From: Streptomyces sp. NBC_01445
GTDB taxonomy: Bacteria > Actinomycetota > Actinomycetes > Streptomycetales > Streptomycetaceae
Assembly (NCBI RefSeq): GCF_035918235.1
Contig: NZ_CP109486.1
Coordinates: 186,001 to 250,000, forward strand
Direction of reading: 5' to 3'
Length of the DNA stretch: 64,000 bases
Below the pieces are notes generated by a model. The model ran no database searches and had not been told where the DNA came from. It saw only the letters and a program-made list of their open reading frames with translations. The position numbers and the translations under genes were made by a program. Of the stretch, positions 25,584-34,602 are shown piece after piece (the stretch's first letter is position 1; every line of letters begins with the position of its first letter).

Positions 25584-27179
25584 ATGCCCGCACGAAGAAT
25601 CACCGGCCGCTTCACCGCCGGAACCCTGATCGCCGGATGTCTCGCGGTCTGCCTCGCCCAGATCGGCATCGCCCTTCCCGCCACCCTCAACGGCCTGTTC
25701 CAGGAACATCTGCACCCGGTCGGCTCCCAGCTGACCTGGATATCCGACGCGTTCTTGCTCCCCGTCACCGTCCTGGAACTGACCTTCGGCGTCCTCGGCG
25801 ACCTCTTCGGGCGCAAGAGGCTGCTCGTCGGCGGCGCCGTGCTGCTCGGCATCGGCGAGTCGGTGGCCGCCGCCAGTGAGGGGGTGCATCAGCTCTGGGC
25901 GGGGCAGGCGCTGGCCGGGCTCGGCGCGGCGGCGCTGTTCCCCACCTCGCTGGCGATGATCGCCGCGGGCAGCACCACCGCGGCGAGCCGGACCCGCGCC
26001 ATCGCCCTGTGGGCGTCCAGCCTGTCCGCGGGCGGCTTCCTCGCCCCGCTGCTCGGGGGCATCACCGGGAACTACGGCTCCTGGCGGTGGGCCTTCGTCG
26101 TGGTGACGGGCATAGCGGCGGTGAGCGCCCTCACCAGCCTGCTGCTCGCCCACGACTCTCATGCGCCCGAGGGCCGTTCGCTGGACATCGGCGGCCAGAT
26201 CACCATCGGCGTGGGGGCGTTCGCCCTGCTCTACGGGGTCATCCAGGGACCGATGGACGGCTGGGGTTCCGTGCCCGTGGTGACCGCCTTCCTGGTCGCC
26301 GTCGTCTTCCTCGGCCTGTTCGTCGTCGCGGAACGGCGGACGCGCTCACCGCTGCTGCGCCTCGACCTGTTCGCCGACCGGTCGTTCGCGGTGGCCTCCG
26401 TCGTCACCGTGGTGGGCATGTTCGCCTTCCTGGGCACCGCGTACGCCGCCAGCATCCGGCTCGGCCCGATCCAGCACCAGAGCCCGCTGCGCACCGCGTT
26501 CGCCTTTCTGCTGCTCAACGGCATCACCCCGTTCCTCACCCCGCTCACCACACGACTGCTCACCCGTGTGGCGCCGCGCCTGCTGCTCGCCGGGGGCCTG
26601 GCGCTGATGGCCGCGGGCGACTTCGCGGCCGCCGCGCTGCGGGTGACCGACCGGGCCCTGCCGTCGCTGATCCTGCCGCTCGGCCTGGTCGGGGTGGGCT
26701 TCGCCTTCACCGTCTCCTCCGTCACGGCGACCGCCGTCAACGCGGCCCCCGCCCACCTCGCGGGCATGGCCAGCGCCTCGACGAACCTGCTGCGCGACTT
26801 CGGCTTCACACTTGGTCCCGCGGTCATCGGCGCGGTGGCACTCAGCCGGGCGGCGTCCCGCCTCGACGGCGCGATCGGTACGTCGGACCTGGCGCCGGGC
26901 GCGAAGGCGGCGGCCGGGGAGGTCCTCGCCGAGGGCGGGCCGCTCGCCCTGAACTCGGTACCGGCCGGCTCCCCTCCTGGGGCGGCGGGACCCTACGCCC
27001 TCGCGGCGCTGGGCCACGGCTACTCAATCGGGTTCGTGGTCTGCGGCGGAGCCGCGGCGCTGTCGGCGCTCCTCGTGCTCGTCGCGCTGCGGCGCCGGAA
27101 GGGCACGGACACAACCGCGCGGGACGCCGACGGTTCGGCCGCCACCGCCCTGCCGGACGTCGGCGCGGTCTCTCCCTGA
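25584..27179 (+). CDS. MFS transporter, DHA2 (14-span) type
   Basis: A 531-residue drug:proton antiporter-like permease. It begins with a short basic tail and about 14 hydrophobic spans. Signature parts are TWISDAFLLPVTVLELTFGV, GDLFGRKRLLVGG between spans 2 and 3, and QALAGLGAAALFPTSLAMI (antiporter motif C region). ATG 25584 follows AAGGGAT. It probably exports small hydrophobic compounds. The gene lies behind a secreted hydrolase and ends 4 bp from a convergent IclR-family relic that may once have controlled it. Confidence 0.88.
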   Translation: MPARRITGRFTAGTLIAGCLAVCLAQIGIALPATLNGLFQEHLHPVGSQLTWISDAFLLPVTVLELTFGVLGDLFGRKRLLVGGAVLLGIGESVAAASEGVHQLWAGQALAGLGAAALFPTSLAMIAAGSTTAASRTRAIALWASSLSAGGFLAPLLGGITGNYGSWRWAFVVVTGIAAVSALTSLLLAHDSHAPEGRSLDIGGQITIGVGAFALLYGVIQGPMDGWGSVPVVTAFLVAVVFLGLFVVAERRTRSPLLRLDLFADRSFAVASVVTVVGMFAFLGTAYAASIRLGPIQHQSPLRTAFAFLLLNGITPFLTPLTTRLLTRVAPRLLLAGGLALMAAGDFAAAALRVTDRALPSLILPLGLVGVGFAFTVSSVTATAVNAAPAHLAGMASASTNLLRDFGFTLGPAVIGAVALSRAASRLDGAIGTSDLAPGAKAAAGEVLAEGGPLALNSVPAGSPPGAAGPYALAALGHGYSIGFVVCGGAAALSALLVLVALRRRKGTDTTARDADGSAATALPDVGAVSP

Positions 27180-27183
27180 CTCC

Positions 27184-27687
27184 TCAGGGCCGCCAGCCCA
27201 GCGCGCGCGAGATACCGCGCCCCGCGAGTCGTACGGCCGGGATCAGCGAGTGCGGCTGTGTCCCGGCCGAGGGGACCACGAGCGAGACCGCGGCCACGAC
27301 GTCGCCCCCAGGCCCGCGCACGGGCGCGGCCACCGAGACCGCGTCGTCCGTGATCTGACGGTCGGCCACCGCGCAGCCGGTGCGCCGCACCTCGGCCAGG
27401 GCGCGGCGCAGCCGGACGGGGTCGGACAGGGTGTGCGGGGTGAAGGAGGCGAGCGGCCGGTCGCAGACCTGGTCCTGGAAGGTCCTGGCACTGTGGGCGA
27501 GGAGGACGAGTCCGACGCCCGTCGCGTGCAGCGGCCAGCGCGCCCCGACGCGGCTGCGCACGCCGACCGCGTGGCGGCCGGAGAGCCGCTCGATGTAGAC
27601 GACGTCGAGGCCGTCGCGCACCGCGAGGTGCACGTTCTCGTGGGTCGCCTCGTCGGAGTGAGAATGACATGACCCTTCGTCACTCAT
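27184..27687 (-). pseudogene. IclR-family regulator, effector domain only
   Basis: A 167-residue frame holding only the C-terminal IclR effector domain: ATHENVHLAVRDGLDVVYIE, RSRVGARWPLHATGVGLVLL, and a C-terminal VSLVVPSAG region. The helix-turn-helix domain of about 80 residues that should precede ATHENV is missing and replaced by a short unrelated start (MSDEGSCHSHSD). Without it the protein cannot bind DNA alone. It faces the MFS gene tail to tail. Confidence 0.7.
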
Positions 27688-27862
27688 GCCAGCAACGAGT
27701 GAGCACCACCCGTCAACGTCAACGACCAGATCGCTGCGCCTGCGCCACTGACACTCAGACGACGACGTTCAACTGACACTCCCGAGGCCGACGACGACCG
27801 GTAAGTCGATCGGCTCCGGCGCGTTGGTGCTGAGGCTCAAGAACTCTCACGGGTTTCGGTGT

Positions 27863-28996
27863 TCACCGGTGTGCGCGGAAGAACTCGGTGAGGTCGTGCG
27901 CGAGGAGCTCGGGTTCTTCGTGGGCGGCGAAGTGTCCGCCACGGGGCATGCGGGTGTACCTCGTGATGTTGTACGTGCGCTCGGCCCAGCTGCGGGGCGG
28001 CTGGGTGAGGTCGGCTGGGAACAGGGCGAGGGCCGTGGGCACGTTTACCCGCTCCACCCGCCTCGTCAGCCGCTGGGCGTATTCGTAGTAGGGCCGGAAG
28101 GAGGTCGAGATGGTGTGGGTGAACCAGTAGAGCGACGCCTGCGTGAGGAGGAAGTCGTCGCTGAACCGGGACGACAGGTCACCACCGCAATCGCTCCACG
28201 CACGGTACTTCTCGACGATCCAGGCAAGCAGCCCGGTCGGCGAGTCGGCCAGACCATAGCTCAGCGTGAGAGGGCGGGTGCTCTGTTCGTGCAGGTACCC
28301 GCCCTCTTCCGCGGACCACCCCGCGACGGAATCGAGGTACTCCTGCTCCTCTGGGGTGACACCGGCCGCGTCGTAGGCGACCGGACTGGCGATCGCCATC
28401 AGATGGATGCCCACCAAGGCCTCGGGGTGAGCCTCGCCGAGCCGGGAGGTGATGCCGGCACCCAGGTCGCCCCCGTGCGCGGCGTAGCGGGCGAAGCCGA
28501 GTTCGTCGTGCATGAGCCGGTGCCAGATCTCATGTGTCTGCGGCTGCTTCGCGAGCGAGGGCCGCTGAGGTGAGAAGGCGAATCCGGGCAGCGAGGGGAC
28601 GATGACAGTGAACGCGTCGGCGGCGTCACCCCCGTACCGCGAAGGCGTGGCCAGCCGGCGGGCGAGGGTGGTCATTTCGATGAAGGAACTGGGCCACCCG
28701 TTGGTCAGGACGATCGGCAGGGAGCCGGGGTGTTCGCCGTCGAAGCGCAGGTAGTGGACGGGGGTTCCGTCGATGTCTGCGAGGTGAGACGGCAGGGCGT
28801 TGATGGTGGCTTCGTGGGTACGCCAGTCGTAGTCGGAGGCCCAGTATGTGACGAGGCGTCGTAGTTCGCCGGAGTCGGTGCCGGTCTCCCAGCCGGTGGC
28901 GGGCCAGGGGGTCGGCCAGCGTGTGTTGAGCAGCCGTGAGCGCAGCTCGTTCAGCTCGGCCTCGGGGACGGCGATCACGGGCGCGTGGCGGGTCAT
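27863..28996 (-). CDS. Epoxide hydrolase (EHN domain, alpha/beta hydrolase)
   Basis: A 377-residue protein with an N-terminal EHN domain (residues 1-95, VIAVPEAELNELRSRLLNTR, LVTYWASDYDWR) and an alpha/beta-hydrolase core. The nucleophile is Asp177 in HGGDLGAGI, and the base His is in RGGHFAAHEEPELLA. The oxyanion motif, normally HGxP, reads NGWP at residues 99-102, which is unusual. The family opens epoxides to diols. ATG 28996 has GGAG 6 bases upstream. It ends a likely three-gene leftward run with the MFS and TetR genes, 22 bp behind the MFS stop. Confidence 0.87.
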   Translation of the reverse strand: MTRHAPVIAVPEAELNELRSRLLNTRWPTPWPATGWETGTDSGELRRLVTYWASDYDWRTHEATINALPSHLADIDGTPVHYLRFDGEHPGSLPIVLTNGWPSSFIEMTTLARRLATPSRYGGDAADAFTVIVPSLPGFAFSPQRPSLAKQPQTHEIWHRLMHDELGFARYAAHGGDLGAGITSRLGEAHPEALVGIHLMAIASPVAYDAAGVTPEEQEYLDSVAGWSAEEGGYLHEQSTRPLTLSYGLADSPTGLLAWIVEKYRAWSDCGGDLSSRFSDDFLLTQASLYWFTHTISTSFRPYYEYAQRLTRRVERVNVPTALALFPADLTQPPRSWAERTYNITRYTRMPRGGHFAAHEEPELLAHDLTEFFRAHR

Positions 28997-29018
28997 AGGA
29001 GTCTCCAAGGTTTCGTTC

Positions 29019-30275
29019 TCACATGACAGCGGTGCGTGCCTGGGCGCCGGAGCCGCTCTGCGTGCGCTTTTCGGGGGACCGGCGGGTGGTACCTGCTATC
29101 ACAGCGGACAGGGCCATGAGGATTGCGATGACGAGCAGGGCGTGCCCGACGGTGGTCTGGTTTGCGAGGAATCCGATGAGGGGCGGTCCGCCGACGAAGC
29201 CGCAGTATCCGATAGAGGTGATGACGCTGACGCGGCCGGCGGTACGAGCGGGCTCGTCGGCCCCGGCACTCATGCTGATCGGAAAGCCGAGCGCCGCACC
29301 CATCCCCCAGAGCAGACTTCCCGCGAACGCCAGTCCAGTGGACGGCCCAAGCGCGAAAAGGGCGACGCCGGTGGCGGTGACGGCGGCGGCTGTCCGAAGG
29401 ACAGTGACCCGTCCGAACCGGTGGAGGACCGCTGGCCCGAGCCAGCGGCCGGCGGTGAGCGCGGTGAGGAACGAGGCGTACGCCAGCGTGCCGATCGTGG
29501 CGGTGACGTGGTGACGGTCGATGACCGAGACGCTGACCCAGTTACTGCCCGCCCCTTCCGCGACCGCGAAGGCCAGTGCGACGAGCCCGACCGCCACGGT
29601 GCGCGGTTCTCGCCACGCGCCCAGACCCGAGCGGGACATTTTCACCGGCGGTGGCACTGCGGTGGGGTGCGCGGCGTGCTCAGGAAGGAAGTGCCGTGTC
29701 ACCGCGGGTATCGTCCCGGCGATGACCGCTGCGACCACGGCCACATGGATGCTTACCGGGACCCGCAGCGCGGTCATCAGCACACCGACCGCGGCACCGG
29801 CGACCGTACCGAGGCTGAACGCGGCAAAGAAGCGTGGCATGACGGGACGGCCGAGCTGCCGTTCGACGGACGCGGCGTGCACGGTCATCGCGACATCCCA
29901 GAAGCCCGTAGCCGCGCCGAGCAGGAACAGTCCGGCCACCAGCAGGGATGTTGAGAAGGGGTATCCGAGCGCGATGACGCCGAGGCTCGCGCTGACGAGC
30001 AGTGCCACGGCGGTGATGGCCTGGCGGGGGCCGATGCGTGTGACGACAGGTCCCGACAGGGGCAGCACGATCACGCCGCCGACGGCGATGGTGAGCAGCA
30101 GGAGTCCCAGTGATGCCGGGTCGAGGTGCAGCTGCGTGCGGATCTGGGGGAGCCGGGAGGACCACGTCGATCCGGCGAGCCCCAGACCGGCGAAGACCGC
30201 GTAGGTTGCCCTCGCACCGGCCGTCACCTCTCGGCCTGTTGGCGCCGTCAGGACGGCTGCAGACGCTCTGGTCAC
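29019..30275 (-). CDS. MFS transporter (YbjJ/FucP-like, 12 spans)
   Basis: A 418-residue permease with about 12 spans: YAVFAGLGLAGSTWSSRLPQ at the start, LGLLLLTIAVGGVIVLPLSG, then GLFLLGAATGFWDVAMTVHA, and a second half beginning near VALAFAVAEGAGSNWVSVSV. The W-S-S-R-L-P-x-I and N/D-V-x-M-x-V-x-A pattern is typical of YbjJ-like proteins, whose substrates are mostly unknown. Its start overlaps the TetR stop by 4 bases, so it is almost certainly under that repressor. Confidence 0.85.
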   Translation of the reverse strand: MTRASAAVLTAPTGREVTAGARATYAVFAGLGLAGSTWSSRLPQIRTQLHLDPASLGLLLLTIAVGGVIVLPLSGPVVTRIGPRQAITAVALLVSASLGVIALGYPFSTSLLVAGLFLLGAATGFWDVAMTVHAASVERQLGRPVMPRFFAAFSLGTVAGAAVGVLMTALRVPVSIHVAVVAAVIAGTIPAVTRHFLPEHAAHPTAVPPPVKMSRSGLGAWREPRTVAVGLVALAFAVAEGAGSNWVSVSVIDRHHVTATIGTLAYASFLTALTAGRWLGPAVLHRFGRVTVLRTAAAVTATGVALFALGPSTGLAFAGSLLWGMGAALGFPISMSAGADEPARTAGRVSVITSIGYCGFVGGPPLIGFLANQTTVGHALLVIAILMALSAVIAGTTRRSPEKRTQSGSGAQARTAVM

Positions 30276-30931
30276 GATCCCGGCCGGCCGGCTGGGCCGA
30301 GAGTCTGGTCGATCGCGTCCCGCGTCCTCTCGCGCGACTCCGGCGCGGTTGTGAGCAGAGCATGCATGATCATTCCCTCAAGCAGGGCGTCCAGGCGGGC
30401 GGCGCTGTCCGGGCCGGTGAAACGGGCCAGAACAGTGCGGCTGTCCGCCGTCCATTCCTGCGTCAGGGCTCGCAGTCCGGGGTTGCGGAGCGCCGCCAGG
30501 TGCAGCTCGAAGCCGAGGACCGCACTGCGGTGCCTAGCAGGACCTCCGTGGACGAGATCGACCAGGACCTCCACGAATTGCTCGTGCGTCTCGACGCTCT
30601 GGAACAAATTCTCGAACACCGCGGACTGCAGCTCGACATGCCGGGCGAACGCCTGCGTCTGGAGATCGGTCAAGCTGGCGAAGTGATAGGTGATCGACCC
30701 GAGCGGCACGCCGGCCCGGGCAGCGATGTGCCGATGCGTCGTCCCGGCCACCCCATGATCCGCAATGACGTCGAGAGTGGCGTCCAGGATGTGCGTCTTC
30801 CGGCCGGGGTCGTTGCGACGGGTCCGCCGCCCACCACCTGATCCACCGGAGGCCCGGCGCTCACCGCCGACCGCTTCCTTGGCCGTTTCACCTTCGGGAG
30901 GCTCCGCCGACGGCGGTTCGATGTGCACCAT
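30272..30931 (-). CDS. TetR-family repressor
   Basis: A 219-residue regulator. A charged, Gly-rich tail of about 40 residues precedes the TetR helix-turn-helix (KTHILDATLDVIADHGVAGT, THRHIAARAGVPLGSITYHF, residues about 45-90). The ligand domain follows. ATG 30931 has no ribosome-binding site, and GTACAA repeats begin 3 bases upstream, so the mRNA may be leaderless with the operator overlapping the start. It heads an operon with the overlapping MFS gene and probably the epoxide hydrolase. Confidence 0.85.
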   Translation of the reverse strand: MVHIEPPSAEPPEGETAKEAVGGERRASGGSGGGRRTRRNDPGRKTHILDATLDVIADHGVAGTTHRHIAARAGVPLGSITYHFASLTDLQTQAFARHVELQSAVFENLFQSVETHEQFVEVLVDLVHGGPARHRSAVLGFELHLAALRNPGLRALTQEWTADSRTVLARFTGPDSAARLDALLEGMIMHALLTTAPESRERTRDAIDQTLGPAGRPGS

Positions 30932-30970
30932 GCGTACAAACGTACAAGCCTTAAGAACAGATGTACAAAT
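30932..30970 (-). promoter_or_regulatory. GTACAA repeats, candidate TetR operator
   Basis: GTACAA occurs three times, at 30934, 30942 and 30963 (TTGTAC on the coding strand). The first two lie 8 bases apart directly before the TetR start codon, inside GCGTACAAACGTACAAGC. This is a typical place for an autoregulatory site. The stretch from here to 31188 holds no gene. Confidence 0.5.
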
Positions 30971-31188
30971 CAATGGATGCTCACAGCCGCCACGCCGCGG
31001 CATCACACCTGCACCTTCGGCATGCACACAACCGGCCGTTCGCCATGGTCTGCGGTCCGGACGGCTACCCTCACGCTCGCCTCAGCCCCGCCTGGCCGAA
31101 GGAAGCACTGCGACTTCCGGTTGGGCGCACTCGACATCCACATCGGCAGCCACCACACGATCCAAGCTCCGCCAGCGGCCGCCCCGGA

Positions 31189-32166
31189 TCAGCGCCTGCT
31201 GTCACCCGGCGCGAGCAGGCTGGTGACTTCGGCGATCGCCTCCGGGGAGGGATGGAAGTACTTCCGTACGTTCTCGGGCTTCTTGTGCCGGGACTTCGCC
31301 ATCAGCATCAGCAGGCTCGCCCCCGCCTCGCCGAGGTGCGTGAGCCCGGAATGCCGCCACTCGTGCAGATCCCAACCCGTGCCACTTTTGCCGCCGAGGG
31401 CGGTGTGCTCGTCCAGCAACATGCGGGCCTGCCCGTACGACAGCCGGACCAGCCCGGTGTCCGGGCACACGTCGCGCGGCGCGAGGACCTTGCCTGGGCC
31501 CGGCCTGCGGTGGGTGACGAACACCGACCCGCGCGTACGGCCCTTGAGCAGGCGGGGCAGCAGCCGGGCGGTGCCCGCGTCCCAGTACACGGTCTCCAGC
31601 ACGAAGTCCTCGCGCATCGCGCCGCGGCGCCGGGTGCCCGGCCGGGCGCCCTTGGCCTTCACCGGGGCCCGGCGCCCGGCGAGGTCCAACTCCTCGATGT
31701 TGACTCCGAGGATCTCCTCCGACCGCGCGACCGTTTCGTAGAGCATCCGCCACAGGGTCTTCTCCCGGAGATGGACATTGCGGCGGGCGATCAGCCGGTC
31801 GATGGCCATCTTCGAGCGGGCCGGGGTCTCAGAGTCCGGCGGAGTCATCCGCTTCGCCCACGCCGGCACCTTCGGGCCGTTGTGCCCGTACTCGCCGCAC
31901 CAGCCCAGCCACGACAGCACCGACGCCCGCCGGGCGTTCCAGGTGTTGACCGCCGCCTCGCCCCACAGCTCTTCGAGGGCGCCGCCGATCTCGTCGTCCG
32001 CGATCGTGGCGAGCGGGCGGGCCTCGCCGAGCCATTCGGCAGTCTTGCCGACCCCGATCCCTTAGTTGCGGACCGTGTTCGCGTTGCCGAGCGAGTCGAG
32101 GAACGCATCCGCCGCGCTCCGTACGGTCAACGCCTTCCCGGCGGGCAGTCGTACGAGCGTCGGCAC
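31189..32166 (-). pseudogene. Tyrosine site-specific integrase with an in-frame stop
   Basis: A 326-codon frame from GTG 32166 to 31189 encodes an integrase. The N-terminal core-binding region is RSAADAFLDSLGNANTVRN, then a TAA where Tyr is expected, then [19 protein letters not shown]. The catalytic domain is intact: Arg in [28 protein letters not shown] with the His and second Arg, SRHKKPENV, and the nucleophile Tyr in RKYF. The stop near codon 34 would prevent full-length synthesis unless it is read through or restarted. No attachment site was found next to it. Confidence 0.8.
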
Positions 32167-32348
32167 TGCTTCCCCTCTTGCCGCAGAGAACAGGGCCTCT
32201 TCACGCACGGCCCCCGAGCCGTTCCCGCAGGTCGCGGTCGGCCGTCCCGCAGATAATAGGGCGTTATCTGCGGGAAGACTTCAAATCGCATTCGCTGCCG
32301 ATGCTCCGTCAGCCGCCCACCAGGGGTGACGAGGGCTTAGACGGTGTC

Positions 32349-33166
32349 CTACATGGTGAGTTTGAGGAGCCGTTTGTAGCAGCAGAGGGCTGCGGCGAGG
32401 CCGAGAAAGGCCAGATAGTTGGCGGGTTGGCGCTCGTAACGAGGGCTGAGTCTGCGGTAGCCCGTGAGCCACGACATCGTCCGCTCGATCACCCACCTGC
32501 GGCGCCCTAATCGTTCGCTGGACTCGACACCCTTGCGGGCGATGCGGACCCCGATGTGCTTGCCCCAGAGCCATCGCCGCAGGTGAGGGATGTCGTAGGC
32601 CTTGTCGGCGTGAAGGCGTTGTGGCTTGAAGTAGCGTCCGCGGTAGGGGTCATGTCTCGTTTGGTGACCTGCGACCATGGGTTTCAGCGCGAGGCTGTCG
32701 TGGACGTTGGCGGCGGAGAGACCAACGATGAGGGGCAGCCCGTTCGCGTCCGACAGGATGTGCATCTTGGAACCCGGCTTGCCCCGGTCCACGGGGCTCG
32801 GACCTGCGTGTTCGCCCCCTTTTTTGCCCGCACGTGCGCGGAGTCCAGCACGACACGGGAGACATCGACGAGGCCGGCATCGTCCAGCCGGTGCACAACC
32901 GCCTCGTGCAGCCGACCCCACACACCGGCTCTCGACCAGATCATGAACCGCCGGTGCACCGTCGACTTCGACACCCCAAAACACGGCGGCAACGCCCGCC
33001 AGGCGCAACCGCTGACCAGTACGTAGATGATCGCGGCGAACAGCGTCTCATCAGGCGTGTTCTGCTTTCCGCCACCCTGCGGCCGCACCCGATCCGCCGG
33101 AATCAACGGCCTGGCGATCTCCCACAGCCCGTCTGGAACAATCCAACTCCACGTCCCCTGACCCAT
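32349..33166 (-). CDS. IS5-family transposase, made by -1 frameshift
   Basis: ORF A starts at ATG 33166 (MGQGTWSWIVPDGLWEIA) and holds the DUF4096-like N-domain and the first catalytic Asp in VVLDSAHVRAKKG. ORF B, in the -1 frame, continues GGEHAGPSPVDRGKPGSKMH, DKAYD, and ERTMSWLTGYRRLSPRYE with the catalytic Glu, ending at 32349. The join lies at A-AAA-AAG followed by five G (32819-32825), a standard slippery site. The fused product of about 272 residues has the normal length of this group, so the split is probably programmed and not damage. Confidence 0.85.
32819..32825 (-). promoter_or_regulatory. Slippery heptamer A-AAA-AAG for -1 frameshifting
   Basis: On the coding strand GCA AAA AAG is read in frame A. 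Slippage by one base gives AAA AAA GGG in frame B, exactly where homology passes from ORF A to ORF B. Confidence 0.75.
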
Positions 33167-33210
33167 GTTGAGGAGCACTACCCAGCCTCACCATGTAGGA
33201 CACCGTCTAA

Positions 33211-34602
33211 TACTCCAGTCAGATTTGGTGTCCTGAGCTGGCTCTTTTCCGGTAGTGGCATCGTTGGGCGATGGCTTGGTGGCGTCTGCGCCAGCGGGAC
33301 CATCTCAGGGCATGCTGACGCTGGTTGAGTTCGGGTCTGGGGTGGGGCAGCAGAGTGTCCAGGAGCCGTCGGATTTCCGCCACGGTGAGGGAGACGAGGC
33401 TGGTCGGTTCGTTTCTGCGGTTTCCCGGTGGGCCTCTTGGGCAGCCAGGGCGGTCAGGAAGGCATGCGCGAGCATGGCCAGGGTGATGTGCCGATACCAG
33501 CCCGGATAGCGGCGGACCTCGTACTCGTCCAGGCCGCACTCGTTCTTCGCGGCCTGGAAGCATTCCTCGACTGCCCACCGACTGCCGGCGATCCGGGCGA
33601 GTTCGTCGATCTCGATGCCGACGGGTGCGTGGGCAAGGTAGTAGGCAATCTCGGTGGGGTCGGACAGGCTGTGGCGGGCCAGCACCCAGCGATTATGGGT
33701 CGGCGGATCTGAGTCGAAAATGATGTTGGCGGGCAGTTTCGCCGCGGCCCAGTCATAGACGCGCGGGCCCTTCGCCCCGTCACCGCAGGACAGCCGCTGC
33801 CAGGCATCGGCGGGGGCTTCGTCGATGAGCTGGTCGATGCGCCAGCAGCCGGCTAGGGACTTGATCTGCTGGGACTTGGGCACCGCAACCACGTAACCGA
33901 GGCCGAGCTGCTCGAGCAGGCGGCGGAAGTTCCAGTCCTGCCCATAAGCCTCGTCCGCGGTCACCCAGGCGGCCGGGAGGCCCGCGGCCAGGCAGCGGCG
34001 CACGATCTCCCGGGCCAGCTCGCCCTTGGTGGCAAAGCCGCGTTCATCAGGGATTTTCGCTGCCCGGCACCGCTCGCGGTCGGAGGTCCAGGCTTTCGGT
34101 AGGTAGAGCTCCCGGTCCACCAGGGCCCGGCCCGAGCTGGTGGCGTAGGCGGCGAACACGCCGATCTGACAGTTGTCGATCTTGCCCGAGGTTCCGGTGT
34201 ACTGCCGGCCCACCCCGGCCGAGGTGGTGCCCTTCTTGACGAACCCGGTGTCATCGATGATCAGCACCCCGCCCGGGCCGAGCCGCTCGGCGACATAGTC
34301 CCGCACGTCGTCGCGAACGGCATCGGCGTCCCAGCGGGCACCGTTCAGCAGGTGCTGCAGGCCCGCCGGATCACGGTGGCCGGCCCACTCGGCCAGCTGC
34401 CAGCCGTTCTTCCGCCCGACCGGCGCCATGAGTCCCCGCACGTAGTCACGCATCCGCCACCGCAGATCCGCCCGCCCGAACCGGCCCGCCACCCGAGCCA
34501 AAACCGACTCCAACTCGGCCTTCCAACAATCGACTTCAGGTATCACGTCCATACCCGAACAACGACAAACAGCAGCTCAGGACACGAAATCTCACTGGAG
34601 TA
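33211..34602 (-). mobile_element. IS701-family insertion sequence, complete
   Basis: A 1,392-bp element with near-perfect inverted repeats of about 30 bp (TACTCCAGTCAGATTTGGTG and its partner with two mismatches). It is flanked by CTAA at 33207-33210 and 34603-34606, the 4-bp duplication typical of IS701. The first CTAA includes the last base of the IS5 element, so this insertion came after the IS5 one. Removing both restores GGGCTTAAGGGCCC. Confidence 0.9.
33305..34552 (-). CDS. IS701-family transposase
   Basis: A 415-residue transposase starting at ATG 34552. It shows the DDE_5 layout: VGRKNGWQLAEWAGHRDPAG near residue 50, GGVLIIDDTGFVKKGTTSAG with the first Asp, AWVTADEAYGQDWNFRRLLE with the second, and the Glu in GSRWAVEECFQAAKNECGLD. 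Length and motifs are complete, so it may be active. Confidence 0.92.
   Translation of the reverse strand: MDVIPEVDCWKAELESVLARVAGRFGRADLRWRMRDYVRGLMAPVGRKNGWQLAEWAGHRDPAGLQHLLNGARWDADAVRDDVRDYVAERLGPGGVLIIDDTGFVKKGTTSAGVGRQYTGTSGKIDNCQIGVFAAYATSSGRALVDRELYLPKAWTSDRERCRAAKIPDERGFATKGELAREIVRRCLAAGLPAAWVTADEAYGQDWNFRRLLEQLGLGYVVAVPKSQQIKSLAGCWRIDQLIDEAPADAWQRLSCGDGAKGPRVYDWAAAKLPANIIFDSDPPTHNRWVLARHSLSDPTEIAYYLAHAPVGIEIDELARIAGSRWAVEECFQAAKNECGLDEYEVRRYPGWYRHITLAMLAHAFLTALAAQEAHRETAETNRPASSPSPWRKSDGSWTLCCPTPDPNSTSVSMP

Larger units (their letters stand above)
32340..33207 (-). mobile_element. IS5-family (IS427-like) insertion sequence
   Basis: An 868-bp element with about 21-bp inverted repeats (GACGGTGTCCTACATGGTGAG on the left, its complement on the right) and a TA target duplication (TTA before, TAA after). 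It encodes a leftward transposase split over two frames. An IS701-family element was later inserted at its right boundary. Confidence 0.88.

Noticed and set aside
24104..25852. 582-residue leftward open frame
   Set aside because: Antisense to the secreted hydrolase with its clear signal peptide and GQSMGG motif.
32349..33178. IS5 transposase as a frameshift pseudogene
   Set aside because: The break falls exactly on an A-AAA-AAG slippery heptamer and the joined protein is complete, so programmed frameshifting is the better reading.
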